Positions 9,550 through 19,174 are shown, counted from the first letter of the stretch. The stretch: DNA of 64,000 nt from an uncultured Pseudomonadota bacterium (GCA_902788365.1 CADAJN010000002.1:1-64000); one strand, 5' to 3'. Notes: generated by a model not told the origin, from the letters alone. Numbers and translations are program-made.

Positions 9550-10821
9550 TTAAATTATTCTTTGCATTTTGCAAATAAAGAAAGAATCCATGCCACCATG
9601 ATAAAAAGGTAATGTGCGCACAAAACCTTCAGATGTAATCAGCGGCGCATTCCATGTGCCGAAAGGGGAAATTTCGGCGGCACTGATAGGGATTAGTCGG
9701 AAATTTTTATTTTGCTCCAAAAAAGTTTTGATTTGTTGCTCGCCTTCGGCTTGGGCAAGGGAGCAAACGCTGTAAACCAGAATACCGCCGATTTTTAAGG
9801 CTGAGGCGCAGTGGTCAAGAATTTGCCGTTGGAGCATGGCCTGTGCCTGCACATCGGCGATGGTTTTAAGGTGCAAAACTTCGGGGTGGCGACGAAAAGT
9901 GCCGGTTGCCGAGCAAGGAGCATCTAGCAATAAGGCATCAAATTGTTCTGGTGTTTTTTGCAAAAAATCAATAGCGTCGGCGCAAAACGTTTGCACTTTT
10001 TCAAAGCCGATTCGCTGCATATTTTGTTGCAATGTTTTTAAGCGGTCGGCAGAAATGTCTATGGCTGCAATATCAGCGCCTTTGGCGGCCAGTTGTGCGG
10101 TTTTGCCACCCGGTGCGGCGCATAAATCGGCCACTTTTTTGCCGGCCACATTGCCTAAAGCCAAAACCGGCAGAGCGGCCGCCGCATCTTGCACCCACCA
10201 AGCCCCTTCATGATAACCTTTAAGCAAAGGAACATTGGCATTTGCGGATAAGCGCAAACTGCCGCTTGGTAATAATTCGGCGCTGAGTTTTTGTGCCCAG
10301 ATTCGCGGATTTTCTTTAACACTCAAGTCAAGTGCCGGTATATTGGTAATACAATCATCAATTTGCTTTATCGTGGCAGCATCATAGCCGCTCAAAATTG
10401 CGGTAAAATCCTCGGGCAAGTGCGATTCGCCGGCTAATTTTTGCCGCAGTTCTTCGGCTTGCGCCGCAACTTGACGTAACACGGCGTTGCTCAACCGGCT
10501 CAAAAATAAATCCGTTGTTTGACGCACATTTTTCACTGTTTCGTTAATTACGGCATACGGCGCGGTTTGCATAAACAGCAACTCAGTCATTGCCAGCAAA
10601 ATTAAATATCGTGCCGTCCGGTGCTTATTGGGAATTTTTTTATTTAAAAATGAGTTTAGCAAACGGTTTAAACCGACCCAATGGCGCAAAGCCGTCAAAA
10701 TCAGCATATTGGCAAAAGGCAAGTCTTTTGCGGCAATTTGTGTTTTTAAATCGCCGAAAAAGACCTTGTCTTCTAAAACGGTTTGCACAATTTGAGCGCA
10801 TTTAATTCTGATGTTTGCCAT
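9550..10821 (-). CDS. rsmB: 16S rRNA (cytosine-967-C5)-methyltransferase RsmB
   Basis: The N-terminal ~130 residues form a NusB-like RNA-binding domain. The C-terminal SAM-dependent methyltransferase domain contains VADLCAAPGGKT (SAM site, about 231-242), LLDAPCSATG with one catalytic Cys, and VYSVCSL with the second. This two-Cys arrangement defines the RsmB/Nop2 family of m5C methyltransferases. At 423 residues it is of normal length. Its start lies 20 bases inside the end of the RND pump gene, so it is the last gene of the acrR-acrA-acrB transcript or is coupled to it. Confidence 0.9.
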   Translation of the reverse strand: MANIRIKCAQIVQTVLEDKVFFGDLKTQIAAKDLPFANMLILTALRHWVGLNRLLNSFLNKKIPNKHRTARYLILLAMTELLFMQTAPYAVINETVKNVRQTTDLFLSRLSNAVLRQVAAQAEELRQKLAGESHLPEDFTAILSGYDAATIKQIDDCITNIPALDLSVKENPRIWAQKLSAELLPSGSLRLSANANVPLLKGYHEGAWWVQDAAAALPVLALGNVAGKKVADLCAAPGGKTAQLAAKGADIAAIDISADRLKTLQQNMQRIGFEKVQTFCADAIDFLQKTPEQFDALLLDAPCSATGTFRRHPEVLHLKTIADVQAQAMLQRQILDHCASALKIGGILVYSVCSLAQAEGEQQIKTFLEQNKNFRLIPISAAEISPFGTWNAPLITSEGFVRTLPFYHGGMDSFFICKMQRII

Positions 10822-13800
10822 GTTTCTTTTCGGCTTTATAATCGGTAATGGTTTGAATCAGAATATACATCAGTGGAATTAGAATCAGACCGGCCATTGT
10901 GCCGATAATCATGCCGGTAAACACCGGAACACCGACGGCAATTCGGCTGCCCGCCGAAGCCCCGCTTGCCCATACCAAAGGTGCCACACCCAAAATAAAT
11001 GTCATAGCCGTCATCAAAACCGCACGGAAACGCTCTTTTGTGCCGTATAATGCGGCTTTTAAAATCGGCGCACCGCCATGATGTGCTTCGCTGGCAAATT
11101 CAACAATCAAAATGGCGTTTTTCGCAGCCAAACCGACCAGCAAGACCAAGCCGAGTTGTGCATAAATGCTGAGCGACATACGCATAACAAACAGACCGAT
11201 TAAGGCACCGAGCATGGCCGCCGTAACCGACAGCATAACCGATAACGGAATCATCCAACTTTCGTATTGAGCCACCATGAATAAATAAGCAAACAAAATA
11301 GCAAAGGCAATAATGTAAAAGATTTGGCCTTGGTTATTTTTTTCTTGCAAACTGGCGCCCGACCACGCGTAAGTATAGCCGTGCGGCAGTGTTTTGACTG
11401 CCAAATCTTCTAAGGCTTGCATGGCTTCGCCGGTGCTGTATCCGGAATTTGATAAGGCATTGACGGTGGCACTCGGGTATTGGTTATAGCGTTGAATGCC
11501 GCGCGGTAACAACACGGTTTTAATACGAATCAAACTACCCAGAGGCACCATGACGCCTTTATTACTGTGAACATAAATTTTATCAAGACTGCTTAAGTCT
11601 TTGCGATACTTCCAATCTGCCTGCAATTTAACTTTGTTGACCTGCGTGCCGATGTTAATATCACTGACATAGCTGGAACCGACATAGGTTTGCAACGACG
11701 AATAAATGGCGCCAATCGGCACACCGAGCGATTCGGCTTTTTCGCGATCAATCTCAATATAGGCATGCGGAGTTTGTGCATTATAGGTTGAATATGCCAA
11801 CATAATTTGCGGCAGTCCCATTGCCTGACGAGTAAAGGTGTTAACAACGCGTTCAAGCTCGTTCATGTCGGTCGATTCTACGGATTGAATCTTGAAATCC
11901 ATGGCATTAGTAGAGCCGAGACCCGGAATGGCCGGCAGCTCAAACAGCTGAACTTTAGCCTCGGATATTTGGCTTAAAATCCCCTGCAAACGTTGTAAAA
12001 TAGTGGTAGAATAATCTGCCTTACTTTTCCGCTCATTCCAGTTTTTAAGGCTTAAAACACCAAAGCCGACGTTTTCGCCCTGACCGGCCATAATACTAAA
12101 GCCTTCCAGATTCATAACCGATTTAACCGCAGGTTCGGTCTTGGCAATTTCCAAAATCTTTTTATTAACCTCATGAGTGCGCACATTTGAAGCACCTTCA
12201 GGTAACTGCACGTTAATCATAATGACACCTTGATCCTCGGCCGGCAAAAATGACGTGGCTGTTATTTTGAGGAAAAAGCCGATGCATAAGACAATAATAC
12301 CTAAAATAAACACAATAACACTGATTTTACGTCCCAGATAGCTGACGGCGACCAAATATTTATTTGTGGTTCCGCTGATAAGTCGGTTAAACCAACCAAG
12401 CCAACCGGTCTTTTTCTCTTCAAACGGCTTTAAAAATGTAGCTGACAGCGCCGGTGAAAGCGTTAAGGCGTTAACGGATGAAAATAAAATGGCAAAACAA
12501 ATCGTGATGGCAAATTGCTGATAAATTTTACCGGTAATACCGCCCATAAAAGCAATCGGCACGAAAATAGCGAGCAAAACCAATGTTGTAGCCACAACGG
12601 CGGAAGACACTTGTTCCATGGCTTTAATCGCGGCATCGTGCGGCGAAAGTTTTTCTTCCTGCATCAAGAAAAGCGAGCGCTCTACCACCACAATGGCGTC
12701 ATCAACCACCAAGCCGATAGCTAAAACCAAGCCGAACAGCGTTAAAATGTTTAAGTTAAACCCTAGTGCCTTCATTACCGCAAAAGTGGCTAAAATTGAC
12801 ACCGGAATGGCAATGGCCGGCACCAATGTGGCGCGCCAATCTTGTAAGAAAATGTAGCATACAAACACCACCAAACCGAAAGTCAAAAACAGGGTAAAAA
12901 ACACTTCTTCAATAGAAGCAACAATAAAATCGGTGGTATCTACGAAAATTTTAACATCCAAATCTTCCGGATAAAAACGGGATAATTTTTGCAATTCGGC
13001 TCTGACTGCTTTCATTGCCCTTACGGCATTTGCACCGGATGATTTATTGATGATGATGGAAACAGCCGGTTGACCGTCTACGGTTGAATTAAACAAATAA
13101 TTTTCCGAGCCCAGTTCAACACGAGCAATGTCTTTTAAGCGCACCAAACCGCCTTCTTCAGCCGTGCGCACGATAATATTTTCAAAATCTTTCGGATCGT
13201 TAAGACGACCTTGAGTTTCCAAAGAATAAACCAATGCTTGTTTTCCGTCGCCCGGTGCCGAACCAATGGAGCCCAGTGACGGTTGCATGTTTTGGCTTTG
13301 AATCGCTGCTTTGATGGTTTCTATCGGAATATTTAAGGCAGTGGCTTTGTCGGCATCAATCCAGACGCGCATGCTGGTGGCGGCTCCCAAAACCATCACT
13401 TCACCCACACCATAAGCGCGGCTCAATGAAATTTTAATGTTATTTTCAACATAGTTGTTCAAAAAGTTGCTGTCATAAGTGCCGTTTGGCGAAGTAACCT
13501 GTAAAAACGCCAAAATGTCGGACGAACGACGTTGCACCGTTACACCGACGTTTTGCACTTCGGCCGGCAATGTGGCAAGAACCTGCTGAATGCGGTTTTG
13601 CACTTTAACCTGATCCAAATCCGGATCGGTGCCGGTTTCAAAAGCAATAGAAAGATCATAAGCGCCGGAATTATAAGAATTTGAAGACATATACAGCATG
13701 TTTTCAATACCGTTGATGGCTTTTTCAAGCGGAATACCGACGTTATTTGCCACCGTTTCGGCACTGGCGCCGATATAGTTGGTTGAAACGCGGATTTCCG

Positions 13801-13924
13801 GCGGAGAAATTTCCGGATACATGCCGATAGGCATGGTGATAACCGAAACAATACCTGCCAAAGCCATTACAATGGCAATAACTACAGCAAAACGCGGACG
13901 ATCAATAAAAAACTTTGAAAACAT
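10802..13924 (-). CDS. acrB: RND multidrug efflux transporter, AcrB/HAE1 family
   Basis: This 1040-residue inner-membrane proton/drug antiporter has twelve membrane helices, two large periplasmic loops and the opening FFIDRPRFA, usual for AcrB. The proton-relay residues are present: GLVVDDAIVVVE (two Asp, about 402-413) in TM4 and GLAAKNAILIVEF (Lys) in TM10. It pairs with the membrane fusion protein encoded immediately upstream. No outer-membrane partner lies in this operon. A TolC-like gene is present at 37880 but is unlinked. Confidence 0.93.
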   Translation of the reverse strand: MFSKFFIDRPRFAVVIAIVMALAGIVSVITMPIGMYPEISPPEIRVSTNYIGASAETVANNVGIPLEKAINGIENMLYMSSNSYNSGAYDLSIAFETGTDPDLDQVKVQNRIQQVLATLPAEVQNVGVTVQRRSSDILAFLQVTSPNGTYDSNFLNNYVENNIKISLSRAYGVGEVMVLGAATSMRVWIDADKATALNIPIETIKAAIQSQNMQPSLGSIGSAPGDGKQALVYSLETQGRLNDPKDFENIIVRTAEEGGLVRLKDIARVELGSENYLFNSTVDGQPAVSIIINKSSGANAVRAMKAVRAELQKLSRFYPEDLDVKIFVDTTDFIVASIEEVFFTLFLTFGLVVFVCYIFLQDWRATLVPAIAIPVSILATFAVMKALGFNLNILTLFGLVLAIGLVVDDAIVVVERSLFLMQEEKLSPHDAAIKAMEQVSSAVVATTLVLLAIFVPIAFMGGITGKIYQQFAITICFAILFSSVNALTLSPALSATFLKPFEEKKTGWLGWFNRLISGTTNKYLVAVSYLGRKISVIVFILGIIVLCIGFFLKITATSFLPAEDQGVIMINVQLPEGASNVRTHEVNKKILEIAKTEPAVKSVMNLEGFSIMAGQGENVGFGVLSLKNWNERKSKADYSTTILQRLQGILSQISEAKVQLFELPAIPGLGSTNAMDFKIQSVESTDMNELERVVNTFTRQAMGLPQIMLAYSTYNAQTPHAYIEIDREKAESLGVPIGAIYSSLQTYVGSSYVSDINIGTQVNKVKLQADWKYRKDLSSLDKIYVHSNKGVMVPLGSLIRIKTVLLPRGIQRYNQYPSATVNALSNSGYSTGEAMQALEDLAVKTLPHGYTYAWSGASLQEKNNQGQIFYIIAFAILFAYLFMVAQYESWMIPLSVMLSVTAAMLGALIGLFVMRMSLSIYAQLGLVLLVGLAAKNAILIVEFASEAHHGGAPILKAALYGTKERFRAVLMTAMTFILGVAPLVWASGASAGSRIAVGVPVFTGMIIGTMAGLILIPLMYILIQTITDYKAEKKHGKHQN

Positions 13925-13944
13925 CTCTTTGAGTCCTTTTACTC

Positions 13945-15120
13945 TTATTTATCGGCTAAGATACCGACTTTAATCGGTGCGCCGTTTTGAATTTTTACAT
14001 TACCTTGAACAATAACCAAATCATCGGTGGTTAAGCCCTGTTTGACGGCTTGGTGCGATTCGCCGACGGTGTTACCCAACACTACCCGACGTTGTTCGGC
14101 CATGCCGTGCCAATCATTTTCCTTGCTTTTTTCCGGATTGAGTTTGGCAACATATACAAAGGCGCCGTCACTGTCATAGTTAACGGCCGTTTGCGGCACA
14201 ACAATAGAATATTGCGGCTTGTCATCGGTAACGGCAGATTGCACATAGTTACCCGGAATAAGCCGTCCGGATTCATTGGCGACATCAACATAAACCGTGA
14301 CGGTTGCAGTGTTTGTGTTGACGGCATTGTCATAAAATTTATTGACCACTTTTTCGCTGATGACTTCGCCGGTTGCAAGCGTAATATGCATTTTTAAATT
14401 TTTATCGTTGAGGTCTTTTTTTTGCAAAGAGGCCACTTCTTTATCGGTTAGCGAAAAACTGATGCGCATAGGATTAACTTGCACGATTTTTGCCAAATGA
14501 ACGTTTGAAGCAACGACATAATTGCCCTTTGTAACCAGAGCTTTACCGATTTTTCCGGTAATTGGTGCGGTAACTTTGGTTTCATCTAAATCTTTTTTGG
14601 CCATATCTAAGTTGGCGGTGGCTTCTTCAACGGCGGCTTGAGCTTGCAAAAAAGCACTTTCCGAAGTATCAAACGTAGCCTTTGATGCAAACTTTTCATT
14701 ACTCAGTTTTACTTGGCGATTATAATCACGCTCGGCTTTAACTAAATTTGCCTTGGCGCTGTCTAACCGAGCTTTAGCAAGTTCGTAGGCCGCCTGATAT
14801 TTTACCGGATCAATTTCAAACAGCACATCGCCTTCCTGCACCAGGCTGCCTTCTTTGAAAAGAACTTTTTCAATGGTGCCGGTGACTTGCGGCAAAACAT
14901 TAACCTCGTTAATAGCCTCAATATATGAAATTTTATTATTAAAAGCCGAAATATCATTATTAACGGCTTTTTGCGCCAAAACATATACTTCGCCGCCCAT
15001 GCCCATCATGTTCGGTGCCGGTGATAACCGACCTTTTAAATACCAACCGATTGCCACGCATAAAACAAATAGCGCGATTCTTTTTGAAACTTCTTTTAAA
15101 TCCGGATAATTAATTTTCAT
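13945..15120 (-). CDS. acrA: RND efflux periplasmic adaptor (membrane fusion protein), AcrA type
   Basis: This 391-residue protein has an N-terminal hydrophobic anchor (about 14-29). The biotinyl-lipoyl-like motif follows: LPQVTGTIEKVLFKEGS and VQEGDVLFEIDP. Next comes an alpha-helical hairpin (about 105-170), then the second lipoyl half TAPITGKIGKA and a beta-barrel domain. No lipobox Cys is present, so it is membrane-anchored by its helix. A GTG at 15123 is also possible, but the ATG at 15120 has better spacing from AAGGA. It overlaps the acrR stop by 11 bases. Confidence 0.9.
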   Translation of the reverse strand: MKINYPDLKEVSKRIALFVLCVAIGWYLKGRLSPAPNMMGMGGEVYVLAQKAVNNDISAFNNKISYIEAINEVNVLPQVTGTIEKVLFKEGSLVQEGDVLFEIDPVKYQAAYELAKARLDSAKANLVKAERDYNRQVKLSNEKFASKATFDTSESAFLQAQAAVEEATANLDMAKKDLDETKVTAPITGKIGKALVTKGNYVVASNVHLAKIVQVNPMRISFSLTDKEVASLQKKDLNDKNLKMHITLATGEVISEKVVNKFYDNAVNTNTATVTVYVDVANESGRLIPGNYVQSAVTDDKPQYSIVVPQTAVNYDSDGAFVYVAKLNPEKSKENDWHGMAEQRRVVLGNTVGESHQAVKQGLTTDDLVIVQGNVKIQNGAPIKVGILADK

Positions 15121-15745
15121 CACTGTTTCCTTGTGTTTTTATACTGTTAAATACTAGATTAAATCCTGTTTTTACTACATCGTCAAAGTCATATTCCAAA
15201 CGTTTGGAAAAGAAACCTTCAAGCATGCCGCTATACATCATACGCAAAATTTCGGTAATGATGGCAACATCAACTTCGGGTTTGATTTTGCCACGCTTTT
15301 GCAGGCCTTGTAACGCTTTCAATAGCAGATTATGTCCGACATTTTTGGTTTGCTCTATGGCCGGATGCACCTTGCTGATAATTGTTTCGCTCCATTCCAT
15401 CTGGCACGAAACAAAAAACAAAAACTTGGCAAATTCACTATCCTCGCGAATTTGTTTGTTAATCAGTAATTCTACATTGATAATGTCGTCAAAGTCCATT
15501 TTTTCAGGTGAGTTAATGTATTGTTCCACAAGATCAAAATGCTTGGCGGCAAAATCGTTGATTAACGCAGCCACAATATCGGGTTTGTTTCTGAAATACC
15601 AGTAAACCGCGCCTTTGGTTAAACAAATTCGTTTGGCTATCTCGTCAAAAGTGGTTTTAGAGTAGCCTTTTTCGCAGAATATATCCATCGCCGAAGCTAA
15701 AATGGCTTTTCTGGTTTTTTCTGCATCTTCTTTTGTGCGTCGCAT
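15110..15745 (-). CDS. acrR: TetR-family repressor of the efflux operon (AcrR type)
   Basis: This regulator of about 211 residues has an N-terminal helix-turn-helix with the TetR signature: AMDIFCEKGYSKTTFDEIAKR then TKGAVYWYF (about 20-55 of this start). A C-terminal ligand-binding domain follows. It is the first gene of acrR-acrA-acrB, and its stop overlaps acrA. Palindromes of type CATAC-N6-GTATG lie just upstream and resemble the AcrR box of enterobacteria, so it probably represses its own operon. An upstream ATG at 15772 lies inside the first palindrome, so I preferred 15745, which has a GAGAA sequence ahead of it. Confidence 0.88.
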   Translation of the reverse strand: MRRTKEDAEKTRKAILASAMDIFCEKGYSKTTFDEIAKRICLTKGAVYWYFRNKPDIVAALINDFAAKHFDLVEQYINSPEKMDFDDIINVELLINKQIREDSEFAKFLFFVSCQMEWSETIISKVHPAIEQTKNVGHNLLLKALQGLQKRGKIKPEVDVAIITEILRMMYSGMLEGFFSKRLEYDFDDVVKTGFNLVFNSIKTQGNSDEN

Positions 15746-15767
15746 TTTGTTCTCGTATCTTTTTCCA

Positions 15768-15787
15768 TACATACTTGTAGGTATGTA
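15768..15787. promoter_or_regulatory. AcrR-type operator 1
   Basis: Inverted repeat TACATAC-N6-GTATGTA with perfect 7-base arms. It is close to the enterobacterial AcrR box in sequence, though with a shorter spacing. It lies about 25 bases upstream of the chosen acrR start, in the predicted 5' untranslated region. Confidence 0.65.
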
Positions 15788-15792
15788 AAGCC

Positions 15793-15836
15793 CATACCCA
15801 TAAGTATGTATATAACTCCAAATTAAAAATATGCAA
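15793..15836 (-). promoter_or_regulatory. acrR promoter overlapped by operator 2
   Basis: On the minus strand a -35 TTGCAT (15831-15836) and a -10 TATACA (15807-15812) are 18 bases apart. A second CATAC-N6-GTATG palindrome (15793-15808) overlaps the -10 element, as expected for a repressor site. A third, imperfect copy TATAC-N6-GTATG lies upstream at 15846-15861. Confidence 0.5.
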
Positions 15837-15878
15837 TATATTTTTTATACATTCAGGTATGTATAATTAACAAGCGGT

Positions 15879-16955
15879 TTAATTTTGGCGCGCCCAAGCC
15901 GGCAATTGTGATTGGACTTCTTTTTTATCAGAAGGCGTTTCCGTTGTTGGGGCGCTTGGTTTTTCTTCGTCGGTCAACTGAATATCAAACGGTAGATTTG
16001 AATCGTCAACGCGACTCTCCAGCGGTGTAATGGTTTGACCTTCGGACAGACCGCCGTCGTTTTCCGCCACCGGCATTTCGGTTTCATTGCCTTCATCATC
16101 ATAAACATTTTCAAAGCCGTCGTCCATAGCCGAATTTGCCATTACCAAAAGGGATTCCAAAATTTCAACATGCTCTTTGTTAAGGAACAAAATGCAACCG
16201 CTGAGGCTGATTTTGTGCGGAGCGTTAGATTGACGATAGGCAAAATCGGCCAGCGAACAAATGCGGTTACGATACGCAATCCAGCTGTCAAATAGATCGC
16301 GATAGTTGCCGCCTTTTAAGCTCGGGCTGTTATTCCATTGTCCGACATGTTCATCTTCAAACAAAGTATTATAAAGATCTTTAATGCGTTTGGTCGCGCG
16401 TTCATTTTCGGCATTCCAACACTCTTTCGGAGCCTTTTTATCGTTCAAACATTGGGTAAATTCGGCATCATGTTCGTAAATGCGAAACAGTGTGACCGGC
16501 TTTGGTTGTTGATTTGGCAAACCGCGCGTGGTTTTGTCGCCGCGTAACAGTTGCAAAATTTGCCCCATGTGATCATGGTGATGCAAAGTGTGATATAATG
16601 TGCAAGAGTATTTCTCGGTAACAATCGGCTCTAAGTAACGTGCCGCCGCATTTGCCAGCGAACACAGCCGATTGCGGTATGCAATCCAGCTTTCATACAT
16701 ATCACGCATGGTTTCGGTGTTGGTTTTCATATCACCTTTCCATTGCGTAATTTGCGGTGTATATAAAACATCGCGATATTGTTGCTTTATTTTATTCAAA
16801 AAGCGGGTTGTTTCTTCTTGCACACACGGGTCCCAAATGCTGGTTGTGCGTGTGCATTGTTCAAATTCGGCGTCATCTTCATATTGCGGCAAATCGGCAA
16901 TGGCAACGCCGGCCGTAAAACAAATGGCGACAGTTAAAAATAAATATTTTTTCAT
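15879..16955 (-). CDS. Secreted protein with two LprI-like domains
   Basis: This 358-residue protein starts with a cleavable signal peptide (MKKYLF to AIAD, about 1-20). Two homologous Cys-containing units follow, at about 22-135 and 160-270. Each carries WIAYRNR(L/I)CSLA after a YxxxFDSW/YESW segment and ends in a second Cys. This Trp-ArgAsnArg-Cys pattern is the core of LprI/DUF1311-type proteins, which include lysozyme-inhibitor-like proteins. The tail (about 280-358) is acidic, low complexity and Pro-rich. The start at 16955 has GAGGTG upstream. An earlier in-frame ATG at 16988 lacks this. A role in the periplasm is likely; the substrate is unknown. Confidence 0.65.
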   Translation of the reverse strand: MKKYLFLTVAICFTAGVAIADLPQYEDDAEFEQCTRTTSIWDPCVQEETTRFLNKIKQQYRDVLYTPQITQWKGDMKTNTETMRDMYESWIAYRNRLCSLANAAARYLEPIVTEKYSCTLYHTLHHHDHMGQILQLLRGDKTTRGLPNQQPKPVTLFRIYEHDAEFTQCLNDKKAPKECWNAENERATKRIKDLYNTLFEDEHVGQWNNSPSLKGGNYRDLFDSWIAYRNRICSLADFAYRQSNAPHKISLSGCILFLNKEHVEILESLLVMANSAMDDGFENVYDDEGNETEMPVAENDGGLSEGQTITPLESRVDDSNLPFDIQLTDEEKPSAPTTETPSDKKEVQSQLPAWARQN

Positions 16956-17007
16956 GACACACCTCATATATATGAAGACAACATACAACCTAAAGAGTAA
17001 AAAAAAA

Positions 17008-17775
17008 TTAAAGTCCTGTCAATATTTGTGCAAAAGTTTTGCCGCCGCGCAAAATTTGTTCGGCCATTGGTGTGTAAGCGCCTGAAGCATTATGGGTGAC
17101 AAACGGCGGCAAAATGCGGCACGGCGCTTTAGAATCCTTTTGCGCTGCCACAATGATTCGTTTAGCAGTTTGACCGACTTTGGAATAAATCGGCAAAATT
17201 GTAATACCGCCGGCTTTTGCTTGTAAAAAATAACAAATTTGCGGCAATGCTTCGGCACGATGCACCAGATAAAGACGGCCGAACGGCTTAGCCATTTTCA
17301 GACAGAAACCGAGCCAACCGCCAAGGTCAAAAGCCTGCATATTATGTGCGGTGGCTTTGCCTGTTTTGGGCGAAGGCAAATCGTCGGCACTGTAGGGCGG
17401 GTTGCTGATAACCACATCAAACGAGCACGGTGCCAGCATTTCGTTTGCAGGTTTTTGCCGAATATCTGTTTCCAGATAATGCAAAAAATCAAAACCATTG
17501 GCTTGGGCGCTGGCATTGGAAAGCGCCACTAACTCAGGTTGAATTTCGGCACCGATGATTTGCACTTTTCGGGTTTGCAAACGCTGCGCCAAACACAGTG
17601 AAACCGCACCGGTGCCGGAACCGACGTCTAAAATGCGGGCATTGTCGCGCACAGCAACATCATCTAGCATGGCTGAAAGTAAAACCGCATCGGTTGAGGC
17701 GCGATAGCCGTCAATCGGTTGCAAAATTTTGACTTGCTTGTCTAATAAATAATCTTCGCTGTAATTTGGTAACAT
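17008..17775 (-). CDS. TrmN6-like SAM-dependent adenine methyltransferase
   Basis: The 255-residue protein has the Rossmann motif ILDVGSGTGAVSL (about 48-60) and the N6-adenine motif SNPPY (about 128-132) preceded by DVVI. The opening HILQPxxGYRxSxDAVLL-like segment (KILQPIDGYRASTDAVLL) is typical of the YfiC/TrmN6 family, which methylates adenine 37 of tRNA-Val. Substrate specificity cannot be read from sequence alone. It follows the ferredoxin gene, but a strong terminator separates them. Confidence 0.78.
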   Translation of the reverse strand: MLPNYSEDYLLDKQVKILQPIDGYRASTDAVLLSAMLDDVAVRDNARILDVGSGTGAVSLCLAQRLQTRKVQIIGAEIQPELVALSNASAQANGFDFLHYLETDIRQKPANEMLAPCSFDVVISNPPYSADDLPSPKTGKATAHNMQAFDLGGWLGFCLKMAKPFGRLYLVHRAEALPQICYFLQAKAGGITILPIYSKVGQTAKRIIVAAQKDSKAPCRILPPFVTHNASGAYTPMAEQILRGGKTFAQILTGL

Positions 17776-17789
17776 ATTTGCCGCAGATA

Positions 17790-17820
17790 TAAAAAAACTC
17801 AGGCAAAAGCCTGAGCTTTA
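17790..17820 (-). terminator. Terminator of the ferredoxin gene
   Basis: A perfect 7-bp stem, CTCAGGC (17798-17804) with GCCTGAG (17809-17815), has an AAAA loop. On the minus strand it is followed by seven T. Confidence 0.85.
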
Positions 17821-17835
17821 AGCCTTAAATCATAA

Positions 17836-18075
17836 TTAGTCATTTGCATTCGGGCAAACTTTTGCTTGCTCGGCATTAAACTTGATGGCAGCGGCATCAG
17901 ATTCGGCATCATTTTTAATAGCACCGACCGGACATTCGGCAATGCAAGCGCCGCAATCAATGCAGGTATCCGGATCAATTACCATTTGTGCATCGCACAA
18001 GTGCATGGCGCTGACCGGACAAATAGAAGCACAAGTGCCGCATTTAATACAATTATCATGAATTACTGAAGGCAT
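17836..18075 (-). CDS. 2[4Fe-4S] ferredoxin-like protein
   Basis: The 79-residue protein carries two classical iron-sulfur cluster motifs: CIKCGTCASICP (about 9-20) and CIDCGACIAECP (about 38-49). The spacing CxxCxxCxxxCP is that of bacterial 2[4Fe-4S] ferredoxins. The C-terminal ~25 residues are acidic. The start at 18075 has AGGAG eight bases upstream. Longer upstream versions are unsupported. It is divergent from trxB and probably a small electron carrier; its partner enzyme is unknown. Confidence 0.88.
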   Translation of the reverse strand: MPSVIHDNCIKCGTCASICPVSAMHLCDAQMVIDPDTCIDCGACIAECPVGAIKNDAESDAAAIKFNAEQAKVCPNAND

Positions 18076-18220
18076 AATAAATCTCCTGATTAAAAGTTTT
18101 AACTTTTCACAATGTAGCTGATTTATTACAAAAATCAAGAGTTTTTTATGCGATTTTTATTTTTATGGCAGGCTTGAAATTAAAAGCCTGCTCATTATTT
18201 TGGAAAAAAAGGAGAAGTTT

Positions 18221-19147
18221 ATGGCCGAATATACATCAGATTTGTTAATTATGGGATCGGGACCGGCCGGCTATACGGCAGGTATATACGCCGCCAGAGC
18301 TGGCATAAAATCGTTGATAGTGGCCGGTGCACAAAAAGGCGGACAACTGATTCGCTCAAGCGAAGTGGAAAATTACCCCGGTTTTGCCGATCCGCTCAGC
18401 GGTTTTGAATTGATGGAAAAAATCCATCAACAGGCAGTTAATCTCGGTGTTAAAATCATTGATGATGAAATTACCGAAGTAGACTTATATGATCAACCGT
18501 TTGTTTGTAATTCGGCCGGCGGTAATGTATTTACCTCGCGCTCCATTATTATTGCCACCGGTGCTTCGGTTAAGTGGTTGGGATTGCCGAGTGAGCAAAA
18601 ATATATCGGCCATGGTGTGTCATCATGTGCTACTTGTGACGGATTTTTTTATCGCGGTAAAGAAGTGGCGGTTATCGGTGGTGGCAATTCGGCAGTGGAA
18701 CAAGCGCTGTATTTGGCCAATTATGTGGATAAAGTTTATATTATTCATCGTCGCCATTCGTTTAATGCTGAGCGTATTATGCAAAAACGCTTGTTTGAAA
18801 ATCGTAAAATTACGATTTTCTGGAACAATGTGGTGGACGAGGTTTTGGGTAAAGAAAATCCGCTTGAAGTAACCGGCATCAAGATTCGCAACGTTAAAAG
18901 CGACCGCTCACGCATTTTAGAGGTGGCAGGGGTGTTTGTGGCCATCGGGCACCACCCGAATACCGAGATGTTCCGCAAATATTTGCATTTGGATCATGGT
19001 GGTTATATTGTGACTAAACCGAGCAGCACAGCCACTGAAATTGAAGGTGTTTTTGCCGCCGGCGATGTTTGCAACCCGTATCGGCAGGCAATTATTGCCG
19101 CCGGTTGCGGGGCGCGTGCTGCCTTAGAAGCCATTAGAAGTTTGTGA
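18221..19147 (+). CDS. trxB: Thioredoxin reductase
   Basis: This 308-residue flavoenzyme reduces thioredoxin with NADPH. It shows the FAD site GSGPAGYTAGIYAARAG (about 12-28), the redox-active CATC (about 134-137), the NADPH site GGGNSAVEQALYLA (about 153-166) and the second FAD motif GVFAAGDVC (about 277-285). Length is normal. The start at 18221 follows AAGGAGAAG. The upstream spacer contains a GCAGGCTT/AAAGCCTGC hairpin (about 18164-18190) of unknown role. Confidence 0.94.
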   Translation: MAEYTSDLLIMGSGPAGYTAGIYAARAGIKSLIVAGAQKGGQLIRSSEVENYPGFADPLSGFELMEKIHQQAVNLGVKIIDDEITEVDLYDQPFVCNSAGGNVFTSRSIIIATGASVKWLGLPSEQKYIGHGVSSCATCDGFFYRGKEVAVIGGGNSAVEQALYLANYVDKVYIIHRRHSFNAERIMQKRLFENRKITIFWNNVVDEVLGKENPLEVTGIKIRNVKSDRSRILEVAGVFVAIGHHPNTEMFRKYLHLDHGGYIVTKPSSTATEIEGVFAAGDVCNPYRQAIIAAGCGARAALEAIRSL

Positions 19148-19174
19148 CATAAGCCGAATTTTTTTGTTTTGCCT

